Shown here in pieces: positions 44,607 through 56,699 of a stretch of DNA of 64,000 nucleotides. The position numbers and the translations under genes were made by a program. The stretch lies in contig CM065310.1 in assembly GCA_033032175.1 (NCBI GenBank), positions 2,914,001 through 2,978,000 of the forward strand, given 5' to 3'. Within the stretch, counting starts at the first letter, position 1. Each line of letters opens with the position of its first letter. The stretch comes from Saturnia japonica. Its lineage: Eukaryota > Arthropoda > Insecta > Lepidoptera > Saturniidae. A model generated the notes under the pieces. It was not told the origin of the DNA and searched no databases. It saw only the letters and a program-made list of their open reading frames with translations.

Positions 44607-44838
44607 GGTATTTTTAATGTCTACAATTATGTAGTACATTAATTTGATACATCTCTTATGGTTTTTTCAAAGTTGCTTTTTATGTGCTCGGAACCCTAAT
44701 TATTTTTCTAAAATAAAAGTAACCTAAATTAGTCATTATCATCAGCTATCTGCCTGTGAAAATCCCGTCAAAATCGGTCCAACTATTTTCCGGATTATCG
44801 GACACACAGACAAGACTTCAATTTTATTTATGTAGGTA
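44607..44838 (-). mobile_element. Helitron-like H2 5' part (right half of a chimera)
   Basis: Minus-strand H2 sequence (plus strand TAGTACATTAATTTGATACA, AAGTAACCTAAATTAGTC and ACTTCAATTTTATTTATG). Confidence 0.58.
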
Positions 44839-44942
44839 AGCACAAAGAATTTTTTTTTGATATTCGACCCCTAAAATTATGAAAAGGGGATGAAAGTTTG
44901 TATGAAGATTCCTCATTTTTGAAAGATATAAAATTGTTATTT

Positions 44943-45057
44943 AGCAATTCAGTTTAGCATATCATGTAAAATGCCACCTAATATAGGACCAAAAAACCTA
45001 AGTTAATGAATTAAAAATAAAAACAACAACATGTCACTTCAAGGTCCCGCCAAATTT
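44943..45057 (-). repeat. Inverted repeat arm, right
   Basis: Reverse complement of 42085-42195. The plus strand includes ACTTCAAGGTCCCGCCAAAT and CATGTAAAATGCCACC. Confidence 0.6.
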
Positions 45058-45670
45058 CCCCTGGGATGTTTTTTAAACCGGTGTTAGTATTTTGACATTC
45101 AAGCAGTCGCGGATCTAACGGGGGCTTATAGGGGTCATGACCGAAGGCCACTATCGTAAAATATTCTATAATTTTTTTTATAATATGTTCGACGTTGAAC
45201 CCACTGCATACCTACTTAAACTCTAGATCTGTTCTTATCTATAATGCTCGGAATAAAGTATTTTGTTGATTTTAAGTAGGTACTATTTGTTTAAGGATTA
45301 CGAACATATTTGTTCATAATAGTTTATTTATTTAATGGTAGCATTCCTAACATCTTAGATAGTACCGGGAAAGATGTATTAAAATCCTAGTTATCTTCAA
45401 TCACGTCGATACCTCGTGATCGAAACGGTAATAAAGTTCATATTTAATACGTATCGAAGTGTTTATTACTGATTTACCTACTTTAAAGTGGCCTACAGTT
45501 ATCAATTAATATTCTTGGCTTGTTTACTGCGTAAGTATTATGTCTGGGATAATTTTATTATATTATGATAAATTATTCCTAGCTATTTTAAATTCAATAA
45601 TAATATATGTAACAAGTCAATATTAAATGGACAGCGTGTCGTCGAAACCAACCGTAAATAAGAACCTATC

Positions 45671-45691
45671 TCTCTCTCTCTCTCTCTCTCT
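45671..45691. repeat. Microsatellite (TC)n
   Basis: About ten TC units in an AT-rich context, 80 bp before the H4 element. Confidence 0.8.
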
Positions 45692-45768
45692 GTACAAATC
45701 GCAAAGTTAAAATAATTTTCAATCGTCCATGTATACACTATTTTCAATAATTACGTCATAAATATCTA

Positions 45769-46454
45769 TCTATATTAATAAATTTGTAGTTCCGTATGTA
45801 CATTTCTGTTTGTAATTTTTTCAAAATTTCCAATTACACATAATAGAATGAACGATACTGATCACTAATATGACATGAGAAAAATTGTTGTCTGTCTATC
45901 TGTTTGTATATCCGGATTTAACTCATAAACGGCAATACCGATTCTTATGTAATTTTGTACACTGGATGCTTATGTTATTGGACAATTGATAGGGTTTAAG
46001 AAATTACAATAACACATTTAGGAATCGTAAAAATAAGAATTTACAAAAATTTAAAATTACATTATTTCATTAACCGATTTTGATGAAAGTTATGTAATTA
46101 CATAACTGATGAACTTTAACAATTGTCAATATTACTTCTAGAAATCGGTACAAAAGAAGTATAAAGAACTTAATTTTCATCAATCCTCAACCGATTCTGA
46201 TTAAAATTTATGGATGGGAAGCATACGTCATACCATAATTGAGAAGCTATAAGAATCGTATAATACATTAGAAATCGTAGAATAAAATAATACTTTTTAA
46301 TCATATATGATGAGCATTTTACACGGGAAATACATGCTATTCCTCAATTGATACGGCATATGAATTGTCAACAGTATGAGTACAAATAAAGTTACGGGAT
46401 GTAATGAAATACAGCGTAGTACAAAAGCGTACGGAGTCGCGGGCATACCGCTAG
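45769..46454 (+). mobile_element. Helitron-like non-autonomous element, family H4, full length
   Basis: 686 bp from TCTATATTAATAAATTTGTA to CGCGGGCATACCGCTAG, inserted between A and T. Internal motif ATATCCGGATTTAACTCATA recurs in the copies at 28.0 and 51.7 kb. Confidence 0.7.
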
Positions 46455-47278
46455 TATACATATAAACAAAATATAGCATTTCAAGTACGTGACTTCGAAG
46501 ATACTTTACTGTTCTTTCATCATTGTAACTGACGAGATTACGGGTAGAAATGAAAAGCGGAAACAATATAAATAAAGGTGGTAAATAAAAATGGTATTTA
46601 GTCATTCTACGTCGTTAGGTTGCACAGAGCGGACGCTCTCACCGTTCTCTTAAATTTGTTGATGGTTTTTTTCCACCTTCTAATAATATATCATGGATGT
46701 TTGAGCAAGAAACGTACTTATGACATAAATTATCATATAAAAGCGAAAACAATAAAGGTCTATAAATAAAACAATAGGAAAAAAACGTGATACAAACGTA
46801 TAAAGAGTTCACGGTCTACACTGAGTACCGTACTGTAAACAAATAGCTTAATTTTGATAGTTATCTTGAACAAGAGAACTTTGTACCCGGATCGTGTCGT
46901 TGTTAAATTTATTCAGATAAATAGAACGACGAGACCGAACGTGACATCTGTAAAAATATTTTCTAACTGCGTCCGCTGATTGCATAAAGGAAATTCAGTT
47001 CATTAACATTACGTATAAATATTCTAGTTTTAAATAACGTCACTGGGAACAATATAACTGTATATTGTGTGAAATATATTTCACACAGTTTGTCAGTTTA
47101 CCAAACTATCTACTAACAACTAATCAAACAACAAACAACTAATCAAAACTTGATGGGTACGTTGATAGAGATTAATTTAGATAAAGAATTGTTGATTTTT
47201 GAAACAATACTAAATGGTGACTATAATTCCATAACAGCACTGGCGTACGTACAGTTTAATCCAACAAGACAATTTTGA

Positions 47279-47476
47279 ACAAAAAAGAAAACAAATTTCA
47301 ATGTTTTGAAGAGTTTCCTCGTATATCTCGAAATGGAACCACTATTGAGGCATCCCCTATACAACAAAAAAATAATTACCCAAATCGGCTCATAGACAAT
47401 GAAGTAATGGCTGAACATCCATAAAAAAATATATATTCGAATTAAGTAACCAGTCTTTTGTTGAAGTCGCTCTTAG
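47279..47476. repeat. Interspersed repeat family R
   Basis: Shares TTTTGAAGAGTTTCCTCG, GAAGTAATGGCTGAACATCC and AGTCTTTTGTTGAAGTCG with family R. Confidence 0.62.
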
Positions 47477-47517
47477 TCTATCGAAACTCGTCGCTGTCAT
47501 GCTGACTAATTTTTTTA

Positions 47518-47760
47518 TACAGCTAAGGTGACAAACAAGCATACGGCCTGCTTGATGGTGAGTGGCTACCGTAGCCTATGGAAGCTTATAATACCATAGA
47601 TATCACTAACACATTACCGATCTTGAACCCCCAACCCAAAAGAACTCTGACAACCTTGCTCACCGCAGGAACACAGCACAAGGTTATTTGGCTGCGATCT
47701 GTAGAGGTATTCCACTAGTCGGTCTTCTTCAAGTAGAGAGAAACCTCCAAAGACACTTCT
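47518..47760 (-). repeat. LINE or SINE 3' tail, family T
   Basis: Minus-strand CAGCCAAATAACCTTGTGCT and GGCTACGGTAGCCACTCACC, then CATCAAGCAGGCCGTATGCT. This is the same family as 36.6 kb in better condition. Confidence 0.6.
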
Positions 47761-47999
47761 CTGCGCCCTACCTCTTGTTTGCAAGCTTCTCAGTGGCTAG
47801 ATGTGCACTGACTAATATACCGAAACGTGACAGTTTAAAATAGAGTCCATGCAAAATATTGGCAAGAGATAATTTTTAAACGTGTTTAAATTTTAGTGCA
47901 TACATCTTATACTAAATCCACCAGAACTTATCGTGTATTTTAAATTATGTATTAGATCCTTATATATGTAATTAACCTTTTATGTAAAAAAAGTAAAAC

Positions 48000-49142
48000 G
48001 AAGAAAATATTATCAAATTATACATTAAATCAATCCAAGTATGTACCAGTTTTATCTATGCACTTTCGCCATTTTATAGGTAGTTATTGATTGCATTGCT
48101 GAAAAATTGTACGAGCGAGAATCAATAAAATCTTTGAAGGCAGTTTGGACAGCCTCATCGGAGTTGAATATTTTTCCTTGCAAGGAATTCTCCAAATTCC
48201 GAAAAAAGTGGTAATCTGATGGAGTAAAATCCTGAAAGTATGGTAGGTGTCGGAGACATTCCAACCACAGTTCCTCTAAATTAGCGACCGTCTATCGTGA
48301 AGTATGGGGTTTAGCGTTATCCTGAAGCAGCAGTGAGCTGGGGGGATTGACCACTGTCGGTTTGTTTAACAGCAAGCTTTTACATCGTGACTTGCTATTG
48401 TTGATAATACAGATCTGCCGTTATAGTTTGGCCAGATATTAGAAAGTTGTAGTGTATGGCACCAGCACTGATCCACCAAACACCCACCAGTACCTCTTTC
48501 TGAGCCAACTTTCACTTGAGAGCATTTCGCCGGTTCTCCTGGGTTCAACCACTGTGGTTCGTCACAAGTAACAATACGATTCAAAGTTCCCTAGTTATTG
48601 TGACGGTTGAATAATGTAACGCAGCACTCAATGACTGTTTGTTTGTGTGCTTCAGTCAATTCATGCGGTACTCATTTCTCGAGCTTTTTTTACTTTTCCA
48701 ATTTGTTTTAATTGAATTAAAATTGTTTTATCACTCACTTCGAAGCCTGCTTCCACGATTACCTACAACTAGGGTCTCCGGCAGTCTACGACGTTTGTTT
48801 CGTAGGTCAAAATTTCCAGAAAAAAAAGCTTTTCTACCCAAACCTACCGTGCTTTCTTTTACAGTAGCTTCATTATAAATATCACAAATTCTTCGAGTTG
48901 CTTCTGCAGCGCCGATGCCACGGTGGTATTCATATTCGTAAATAACGCGATACTTTAAATACCTATTTCAAAGAAAAATCAAATGTTGCTAAAACAAATG
49001 AATCACTAAATTAAATTACACAAATACACAAGCCTAAATTTGAAATACATTTGAATTTAAAATTCCTAACCAAACACCAGATATTTGAGATCAAAGTGGC
49101 GAGTTCTACAAAACGCCAATTTCAAATTATGTTAGGACCTAA
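48000..49142 (-). pseudogene. Decayed mariner transposase (cecropia-type) with one terminal repeat
   Basis: The minus strand encodes broken transposase pieces in the normal mariner order. Near 48660 is a KVKKAREM...ELTEAHKQTVI segment (helix-turn-helix linker and post-HTH). At 48584 comes NRIVTCDE, then QWLNPGEPAKC, matching the first catalytic-Asp region. From 48264 comes PYFQDFTPSDYHFFRNLEN, where the second catalytic Asp of SPDLAP.SDYH would lie, then GKIFNSDEAVQ and a C-terminal GTYLD. Several stops and frameshifts separate them. At 49103-49142 the outer end, on the minus strand TTAGGTCCTAACATAATTTG with GGCGTTTTGT further in, looks like a cecropia-group inverted terminal repeat. The opposite repeat was not found. 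It is inactive. Confidence 0.82.
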
Positions 49143-49144
49143 TA

Positions 49145-49265
49145 TTTAAGGTTATCGGACCACCTTTTGGCGGGTCTGCCCACTCTGCTTCTTTCAGTAC
49201 GTGACCGCCACTCGAGAACTCTTCAACTCCATTGGCCATCTGTTCTACTAGCTACGTGGTGCATA
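49145..49265 (-). pseudogene. Short RTE-like remnant next to the mariner
   Basis: The plus strand CTTTTGGCGGGTCTGCCCAC and ACGTGACCGCCACTCGAGAA matches the remnant at 27.1-27.2 kb. Confidence 0.5.
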
Positions 49266-50294
49266 ATTATTTATTTATTTTAACATTAATAGGAAAATAG
49301 AAATACAGTGTTCTACAACTAATATAAATAGTTATAAAAAAAACCGTAATAGAAGGCCGAATTACAAGTTTTCGCAAAGAGAAAAGATAAATATAAATAA
49401 AGAAGAAAGAGAGTCAACCAAGAAGAGAAACACAAAAATGAACCGAAGTTAATATTACTACAAATTATTTAAAAATTACTGAAAAAGCCTTCGCATAAAC
49501 TGCACCTATAGAGTAGACAGTGTTATGACAGTATTATCTTTTTTTAGAACAAAATATTATGTTATTGATTTCTTTATCTCTACTATATTATATTCTAAAC
49601 TTTCTAATCTTATCAGGATCTATGTAAATAATTCTTGAACGTGACTCAATAAACGTGTGTTCAATACAGATTTCTCATCATTACGCTAACATCCACCGTA
49701 TTAGCGATTTCAAACGCCAAGAAATCATCAATAACGTGTTTCTCGATTTTCGATAATATTAGCTCTTATGCTACATTTAAGAGATGTAGGTCAGAGAAAA
49801 ATTTATTTGGAGATTTATCTCTACTTGGGGCAGCCCAACGGTGGAATACCTTCACCCTACAGAAGATAGAAAGAAAAATAGCATATTTATTGTTACAAGA
49901 TACACAAACAAAGAACGAAAACCTGAAAAAAAAAACGATGTAACAAAAAGATTTGTCATCAGCTTTTTAGTCGCCCGTTAACACTGCCAAATAAACATGC
50001 GTTTTGTTCCAGCGCTGAGTAGGGTTTTCAGAGTTTCTGGGGTAGTCCAATGAACATTTTGCTGGCTGTTATAGTGACAATATTTACAACAAAAATAGCT
50101 AAAATGCTTAGGTTAATAAATAAAAATTGTTTTAAAAATAACTGGAAGTAGTTTTCTGAACAATTAAGACCTTTCAGAAATAAGTGTACATAATGTGTTT
50201 TTTTTTAAAGTGAAAACTTCTTTAGCATCATTGTGATTTGAGAGTTGATGAAACGAAACGAAAAAGCGAAAGTTTGTTGTTGCCACGCAATAAT

Positions 50295-50514
50295 GAATCT
50301 TATTACCTCATTCAAAAGGCACGAAACAAAAACTTTTTAGACAATACTTACGACATTCTGTTACTGATTAATATTATTTTAGGTTACCATGTATATTTAA
50401 AATTGAATTTTATTACCTCACTAAAAAGGCAAGAAACAAAAACATTTTAAACAATACTTATGACATTCTGTTACTGATTTATATTGTGTTAGGTTACAAT
50501 GGATATTTCAAACG
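50295..50514. repeat. Two-copy tandem repeat, 110-bp unit
   Basis: Units 50295-50404 and 50405-50514 both contain TTATTACCTCA, GAAACAAAAAC and GACATTCTGTTACTGATT at a 110-bp offset, about 88% alike. Confidence 0.85.
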
Positions 50515-50971
50515 TGCATTAATTGTAAATGACACTGTGAATAATGATTGTAAGTACTTGTATGTACATTTTCATAAACTTTAATTTAGTGTGTATTTGA
50601 TGATTTTCTGAATTAAAAAAAACATAGATGTGAAGTTTTCACTTCTACCACGTGTGAATTGCACACATAATTTTTTTCTATGTCACTAATCTAAGTATTA
50701 ATATAGTTTTTAGAAGCAAAAATTGTCACGTTTTTTGCTCTTTCTCCGAAACTAATTTTTGACTTTAACGGCTTTCTATTTAAAAGACTACTGCGGCGGC
50801 TGATTGCTTACCAATATGCCTTTCGATATGCCTTGTCTTGTGTATTACCACCTTTAGACCATCAAAAAAAGATGACGTAAAGAATAATCATAATTAGATC
50901 ATGTAATATTGTAATCAAGTACGAAACTCTATTAAAATATGATGAAATATCCTAATATTTTTATTTATATA

Positions 50972-51891
50972 CTAGTGGTGTACCTGCGGCTCCGCGCGCG
51001 CTTGTTACCACGTTGTAGTTATTTACATCCCGTACTTTTATTTTTACTCATACTAGCGGTCGCCCAATGATCGAAATTCGACCAGCGACTTTTTAATCAT
51101 AGACTATTTACTGTTTGACATTTGCAGTAAGAACTTACGTTCATATTATATTATACCATTTGCTTTCACTTTTTATTGAGTGTCAATGTCAATATTTTGG
51201 GAGGTCTAATTTCAATGGAACTGGATTCGCAATATTTATTTATTTTATTTAATGTATTAGTAACAGATATTATAGATACACTTTAGGTTTTTGCACTCCT
51301 TCTCCATATAAACTTTAACCGTGCCAAATCTCGCAGTTTTCCGTGCACGCAATACGCTTAAAAAGGGGTAGAAAGTTATTGCTTCACGTATTAATATAAT
51401 GATGATTATTGACAATTAATATACTGTAGCAATTGAGGTATGACATGTATTTCCCGTGAACAATTTTCATCAAAATCGATTGACAATTATTATTTTATTT
51501 TACGATTTGCGATGTATTATCGAAGATTCTTATATCCTCTCAATTATAGTATGATGTATGCTTCCCGTCTACGGAAAGGGATTACGGAATAGCATATACT
51601 TCCCGTGTACAAAATTTTATAAAAATCAATTAAGTTATTTTTATTATCTTTTTACTATTTCTCAAAGCATTATTGAAAATTCTTTTTGCAATTGACCAAT
51701 GGCGATAAGCTTCTCGTGTACAAAATTCATAAGAATCGGTAAAGCCGTTTTTGAGTTAAATCCGGACATACAAATAAACAAACAGACAGCCAAAATAAAG
51801 ATAAATTTGAAAACATTGAATAGTATGTCTACCGGGAGATTTAGACAAAATATTACGTGTACAGACTTCACTACAAATTTATTAATATAGA
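50972..51891 (-). mobile_element. Helitron-like family H4 interrupted by H3
   Basis: On the minus strand it runs from TCTATATTAATAAATTTGTA (51891) to CCGCAGGTACACCACTAG (50972). Its host flanks are A and T. Removing 51053-51402 restores continuity with the 45769 copy. Confidence 0.7.
51053..51402 (-). mobile_element. Helitron-like family H3 nested inside an H4 element
   Basis: 350 bp on the minus strand, from TCATTATATTAATACGTGAA (51402) to ATTGGGCGACCGCTAG (51053), with A/T flanks that belong to the interrupted H4 element. Confidence 0.72.
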
Positions 51892-52117
51892 TTAAGTAAA
51901 AAATAATTCTCCCAATGACAGCATCTGCCCTTTAGACCGTAATAACGATTACATTATAGTTCTGTTTTTAAAAAACACAAAGTTGTTTATATATGAAACA
52001 TTGTTTTCCGATAAAATTAAATTGTTATCTAATAAACGTATTCGATAAGTTTGTTATGAAGGATCGAAATAAACAGACGATGAAATAATTCTGTGTAATT
52101 CGAAAGTAATTGCCACT

Positions 52118-52378
52118 AATATTATAAGGAGTAACTTAGTAAAAGGCATAAAAAATCTGGTCATGGTGAATTAATTCGTGCGCTTAAATGTCTTACGCTG
52201 AGTAAACCATAAGAGATATATCAAATTAATTCATAACATAATTGTAGACATTAAAAAGACCTACAAAAAACTCAGCGAGAGTATATGTCTATTTTCTAAG
52301 GAACATCCATAATAAGCATTATTGACTTTAAAATAAATGTACCTTTAGTCCACGTGAACGAAGCCACGGGCACAGCTA
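52118..52378 (+). mobile_element. Helitron-like family H2, 5'-truncated
   Basis: Shares GTGAATTAATTCGTGCGCTT and CATAATAAGCATTATTGAC with H2 and ends CGGGCACAGCTAAT, a diverged version of the CTAG terminus. Confidence 0.58.
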
Positions 52379-53128
52379 ATTAACAATAAAATGTTTGTTA
52401 TCCATAACGTTATAAAAAAGACAAAAAAGATTATAAAAAATCCCTAATTTTCTTGACTTGAACCATCGACCACTCGTACTGTACATACAATAGTGCTTAG
52501 AAATCTAGTCTTAACATAATTTATACAGCGAAAGGAACTTCGTTACTAAGTACCGGGTGTCCCACGACGCCTCTCTAGTTTTTTTAATTTATTTTTGCAA
52601 CACACAAAAATCAATTATACACGCACATATTTGAGTTATATAGTAGGTATTCAAGGTAAATAATTAAACTATTTAATAAAATGTGTAAACAAAACAGATA
52701 AAACATGAAGACTGGTTGGGCATCTTATCTGATTATATGGTTGATTTTTCGTAATATTTATACCTGACTTCCCATATTATATTTTACATAAGCGTTCGAT
52801 AAAACCCAGACTACAAGAGATAATCAATTTAGATCGAGGACATCTAGCTTAGTCCCGTGATAATGATTTCGGTTGTGTTATAGTTTATGTAGAATATTTA
52901 ATACCTGTTATCAAAAAATAATTGTAATGTTATTATCATAGATTTTCCAATACATCTATGGTTTATATTAAGAGTGAACTTTTTATGAAATATATGCATC
53001 TGCATTTGACACTTATAAAGAGGACATGGTTTACAATTTTTGATTTGAAACTTGTTTGCGCGCATGAGGTTAAAATTTTTACGGATGCTACGCATCACGA
53101 AGACGCTTCACGAAAATGTGAAACGTTT

Positions 53129-53180
53129 TGAGAGAGAGAGGGAGAGAGCGATTGAGACGATTGAGAGAGAGTGAGAAAGG
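53129..53180. repeat. GA-rich low-complexity tract
   Basis: GAGAGAGAGGGAGAGAGCG and similar, interrupted by CGATTGAGAC. GA tracts can bind GAGA-type factors in insects, but nothing here shows a function. Confidence 0.6.
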
Positions 53181-53639
53181 GCGAACGTGGCATGAATCAC
53201 GTAGCTATGGAGACAATGTGTAAGCAGTGAGTTAAATTTATAAATAAACATTTTGTGATAAATTTGTAAATCGTTCTATACTAAGCAGTTGTTCAGAGTA
53301 AGTAATATATTTGTTATATTTTTGTTAATATGCATTTTTTAATATTGATTCGTTTGAAGGCTTAATATTTAATATTTACAAAAGTTATAATATTTACAAA
53401 TAACATGTGGCGTTTTAATTTGCCACTCTTCATTTAAGAATTTAATATACTTAATATTTTAATGACAATTAAATTCATTAAATTCCTAACATATCTTCCT
53501 TTTTCCCTCCCTCTAAGTCTCGGAAATCTAAGCTTTAGATTAGTATAAATATAAACGAGATTTAAAAATTAGTTTGCCAATGAAGTTTCACTTCTGACCT
53601 GTGAACTTTGTACGCACGCACTTTTTTTTCAAGCTTACT

Positions 53640-53822
53640 GTACTGTTAATTAGCCTTAAGGGCCCTGAAGCCATTGGAAGCTTTGACAGCTTCACCAGGA
53701 TTGGAGGCGTGTGCGGAAGGCACTCAGCCGCGATAGTGAGGAAACAAATTCAAGAGTGCCAAAGTGGCCGAACCTCGGCTTGTGCTGTTGCCGTACATGG
53801 AAATAATAAGCGATCTAAGTAA
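53640..53822 (+). other. Unexplained GC-richer open segment
   Basis: GC content rises for about 170 bp over a plus-strand frame containing EAIGSFDSFTRIGGVCGRHS and ending NNKRSK. It is too short and isolated to call a gene. It may be a remnant of an exon or transposon. Confidence 0.3.
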
Positions 53823-54393
53823 TTGTCTATCCGTGAAATAATTCGTAATCCACGTACATACAGTTAGCAATCGTCATTTGTTACTGGAGCATAATGATAT
53901 GGTATCAAAATGAATGCTTGTTGTTTATAGGTACGTAAGTAGGTATTTAGTTTTTTTAATGCATACGATAAATAATTTCGAGACAAATAATTTAGAATTG
54001 AATCACTTTTTTATTTGTACATATACTTATTTTAGCGAGTTTAGGAGAGGGTAAATTACAGAGCAGCATCACGTGACGGAAGTTCAATATGATAAAGTTA
54101 TAGCCATCAATCGTGATCATATAAATTGATTGAACTGACTTTTTTGTTGTGTATATATAATTATTCAACTTTGTATAAATAAAAAATACATAAATAATTA
54201 TTTTTTTGGTTTTTTTTTTAGCTTAAGAACTGTAACTTTTGACGTATATAAGTATATAAAAAAAATTTAAGTAATTATTTTTACGATACGATTCAATAAG
54301 CATTTATATGTGTGCATAAGAAGAGACTTCACGAGTACCGATGAGTTAGATATTCTTATTTTAAATACAACTTTCGCCAACAGGAGAAAACAT

Positions 54394-54557
54394 ACATGCA
54401 TACCATCTCGCCTGTATCTCCGAAGGGTTAGGCAGAGGTGTAGTAATGTATACCCACAGTTCGCCGTGTATCTTTTTAGGTCCCATGTAATAGGGGGCGA
54501 GCCTACCATTAATCGGGCACGAACCCAAACTCCGAGCTGCTACTGAGAATTTCATAA
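54394..54557 (-). mobile_element. SINE family S1, truncated copy
   Basis: Shares the S1 3' body (plus-strand GGTTAGGCAGAGGTGTAG and CATGTAATAGGGGGCGAG) but lacks both A and B boxes. Confidence 0.72.
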
Positions 54558-54559
54558 TT

Positions 54560-56010
54560 TAATCTTTTTTTTTAATACATAAATAATGTTTACAATTATA
54601 GGAGGAGATATTTCCAAACATCACTATCATTCACTTAATGATCCACCCTATACTAACTTTTTGACAGTAAAATCCGCCTGACATGCTTTTTGAATCCAAT
54701 GTTCGATGAAACGGTATGTACTGAGGAACCTTAATATAGAACCCAACGCTATTAAATTTATGGCATGACTAATATGTATTTATTTATGGTATTCAACATA
54801 CAACATATTATACTAATTTATCAAGACGTCTTCGGAGAGAAAAGTTAAGTTATTATGTCCCTAATATTTGCCTAACTAATTTTCACCTTTAAAATCTATC
54901 TCAAATGTCTGTTTGTGAATTTCGACAGTTGTACTTCAGACCCAAATATTACCAATCTAAGCCCAGTGTTTTCCAAAACCTGGATCAAACATTAATTATG
55001 CGATAGCAAATTTCAGTTAGTTAAATTTAGCAGAGTTATTACGTGTAGATTGGTATAGTATTTGATCGATTTATTGTAAAACGTTGTGTAAAGGATACAA
55101 TGCAGGGTAGATCCCACTTTCAGATTACGATGCAGTGGCATGACTGAAGGATATTTACTATATCGGATACGTCTATGATACACTAACATGAAAGCTATTG
55201 GCTGCAAAATGTACCTGTACAGGGATTTGTAACTTTTTGTGATAACAAAATAGAGATATCTTTTTCAAAAATTGAAACGCGTTATTTTTTATCTACGAAT
55301 GAACACTCTACTTGTTATCAATTTTTTAACAACTTATGGTAAGTAATTTGCAAGCTATGTATCATATCAATTACAATGTATTCGTAAACAAAGTTAATGA
55401 ATTATTATCGCTAGCTGCGTTAGTTAACGTTAGCCGAGTGGAGGATTGGAAATTTGACCAACTTATGATGTCACAACGACTTTTTTCTTCATTGGAAAAT
55501 GATCCCAGCATGAATTTGACTCGAAAAAAAAGTCTAATTTCATTATTTTTTATGGACAACTCATGCTTTACAAAATAAACTATGTCCACAAAAAATAGTT
55601 CATGGTTCCTAAGGCAGCTTGTATAGTGTCAACACCTTGCAACACCACGTATAGTGTAGAACAATCCCAAATAAACGGGCTTTATGGTAAAAAAAAAATC
55701 CAAATCCTACTGTTAGGTAGTTCCTATCTTTATAATATTAGTCTAGATTTAATTTTAGTAAAATGATTTGTATGATTTAATTTGCTATTAAATATCAAAT
55801 TCTATTTAATTGTTAAGAATGCTCCAGTTTGTTTTGTCCATAACACTACTCGGAGCCCTTAAGATTAGATTTAGATTAATTTAGATTTTCTTAAGAATAA
55901 TAAATGCAATAAAATAATATATATAAGTATGTACCCATAAGTGTGATTCAAAGAGTTAAAAAAATCGGAAACTTATGTAATTACAGTATTAAAGTTAGAA
56001 GAAAACTTAC
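54560..56010. other. AT-rich sequence left of the 56-kb exon candidate
   Basis: Short frames such as 55336-55578 lack splice or family support. No repeat recognised. Confidence 0.55.
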
Positions 56011-56684
56011 TGGCATGTCGATCCTAGTAAGCCCGCTTAGACAACCCAACGCGCCCTCCGCCCTACTGCCTCGAGGAGCAAACCTCCACTGTGCCAGCTC
56101 ACCACCTGGCCCCATCTGAAGCTTCCTTGCGTGACTGACATCTTCGCCAATAGCTTCGACAATTCTACCCTATGTTCATTCAAATTAAAGTCCATTTTAC
56201 ATTGTTCCAAAATATCGTGATTTACATTAGATTTTGATGTTTCTTCGACATTGTTTCCAGGTGTAACTATAATTCCTTCGGTATCTTTAAAAAGAACTCT
56301 GTTGTTACCAGTATCAAGAAACGTATTCACTTGTACTGTTTCTTTAGCGAATTTATCCTTGAGTGATTTAATGACAGCTTTCCTTACTAGCTCATATTTC
56401 TTCCGTGTTTGGTCGTCCTTCCATTTTTTGAAAACAATATGTTTTGGTTTTTCCGTTTTAGCTTTAAATTTACCGATAACTTGAACAGTTAAATCTCTTT
56501 GTAATGATAAGCTATCTGTGGCGGTGGCTTTGTCTTCTTTAGTAGATATTTGAATGTAATTTTTAGCTTTATCAAGTGGGTAGTATTTTTCATCTTCACT
56601 ATAAAGATCCCACCATTTTACCCCAAAATTATCTATTGGTGTTCGAGATCTTGCTGTATGCAGTGATTTTACAGAATCATTCAT
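56011..56684 (-). CDS. Exon candidate of an unrecognised protein (possible upstream rootletin exon)
   Basis: An ATG at 56684 in good context (GATAAAAATG, in-frame TAA eight codons upstream) opens a 215-codon frame to 56037. It is Lys-rich, with DNFGVKWWDLYSEDEKYY near the start. I do not recognise the family. A strong minus-strand donor, CCA|GTAAGT, sits at 56011/56010, beyond that frame's stop. The frame open across the donor is a different one, open from 56169 to 56011, reading RIVEAIGEDVSHARKLQ, then MGPGGELAQWRFAPRG and GLTRIDMP, and it exits in phase 0. Rootletin exon 1 enters in phase 0, so splicing is formally possible across a 28.5-kb intron. The two frames suggest a 2-nt frameshift (real or sequencing error) near 56170, or an acceptor at CATAG|GGT. 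That this is coding is fairly likely; that it belongs to rootletin is a guess. Confidence 0.5.
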
Positions 56685-56699
56685 TTTTATCGTTGATGA

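Noticed and set aside
46297..46605. Minus-strand frame of 102 codons
   Set aside because: Mostly within the 3' end of a Helitron-like repeat; no protein family visible.
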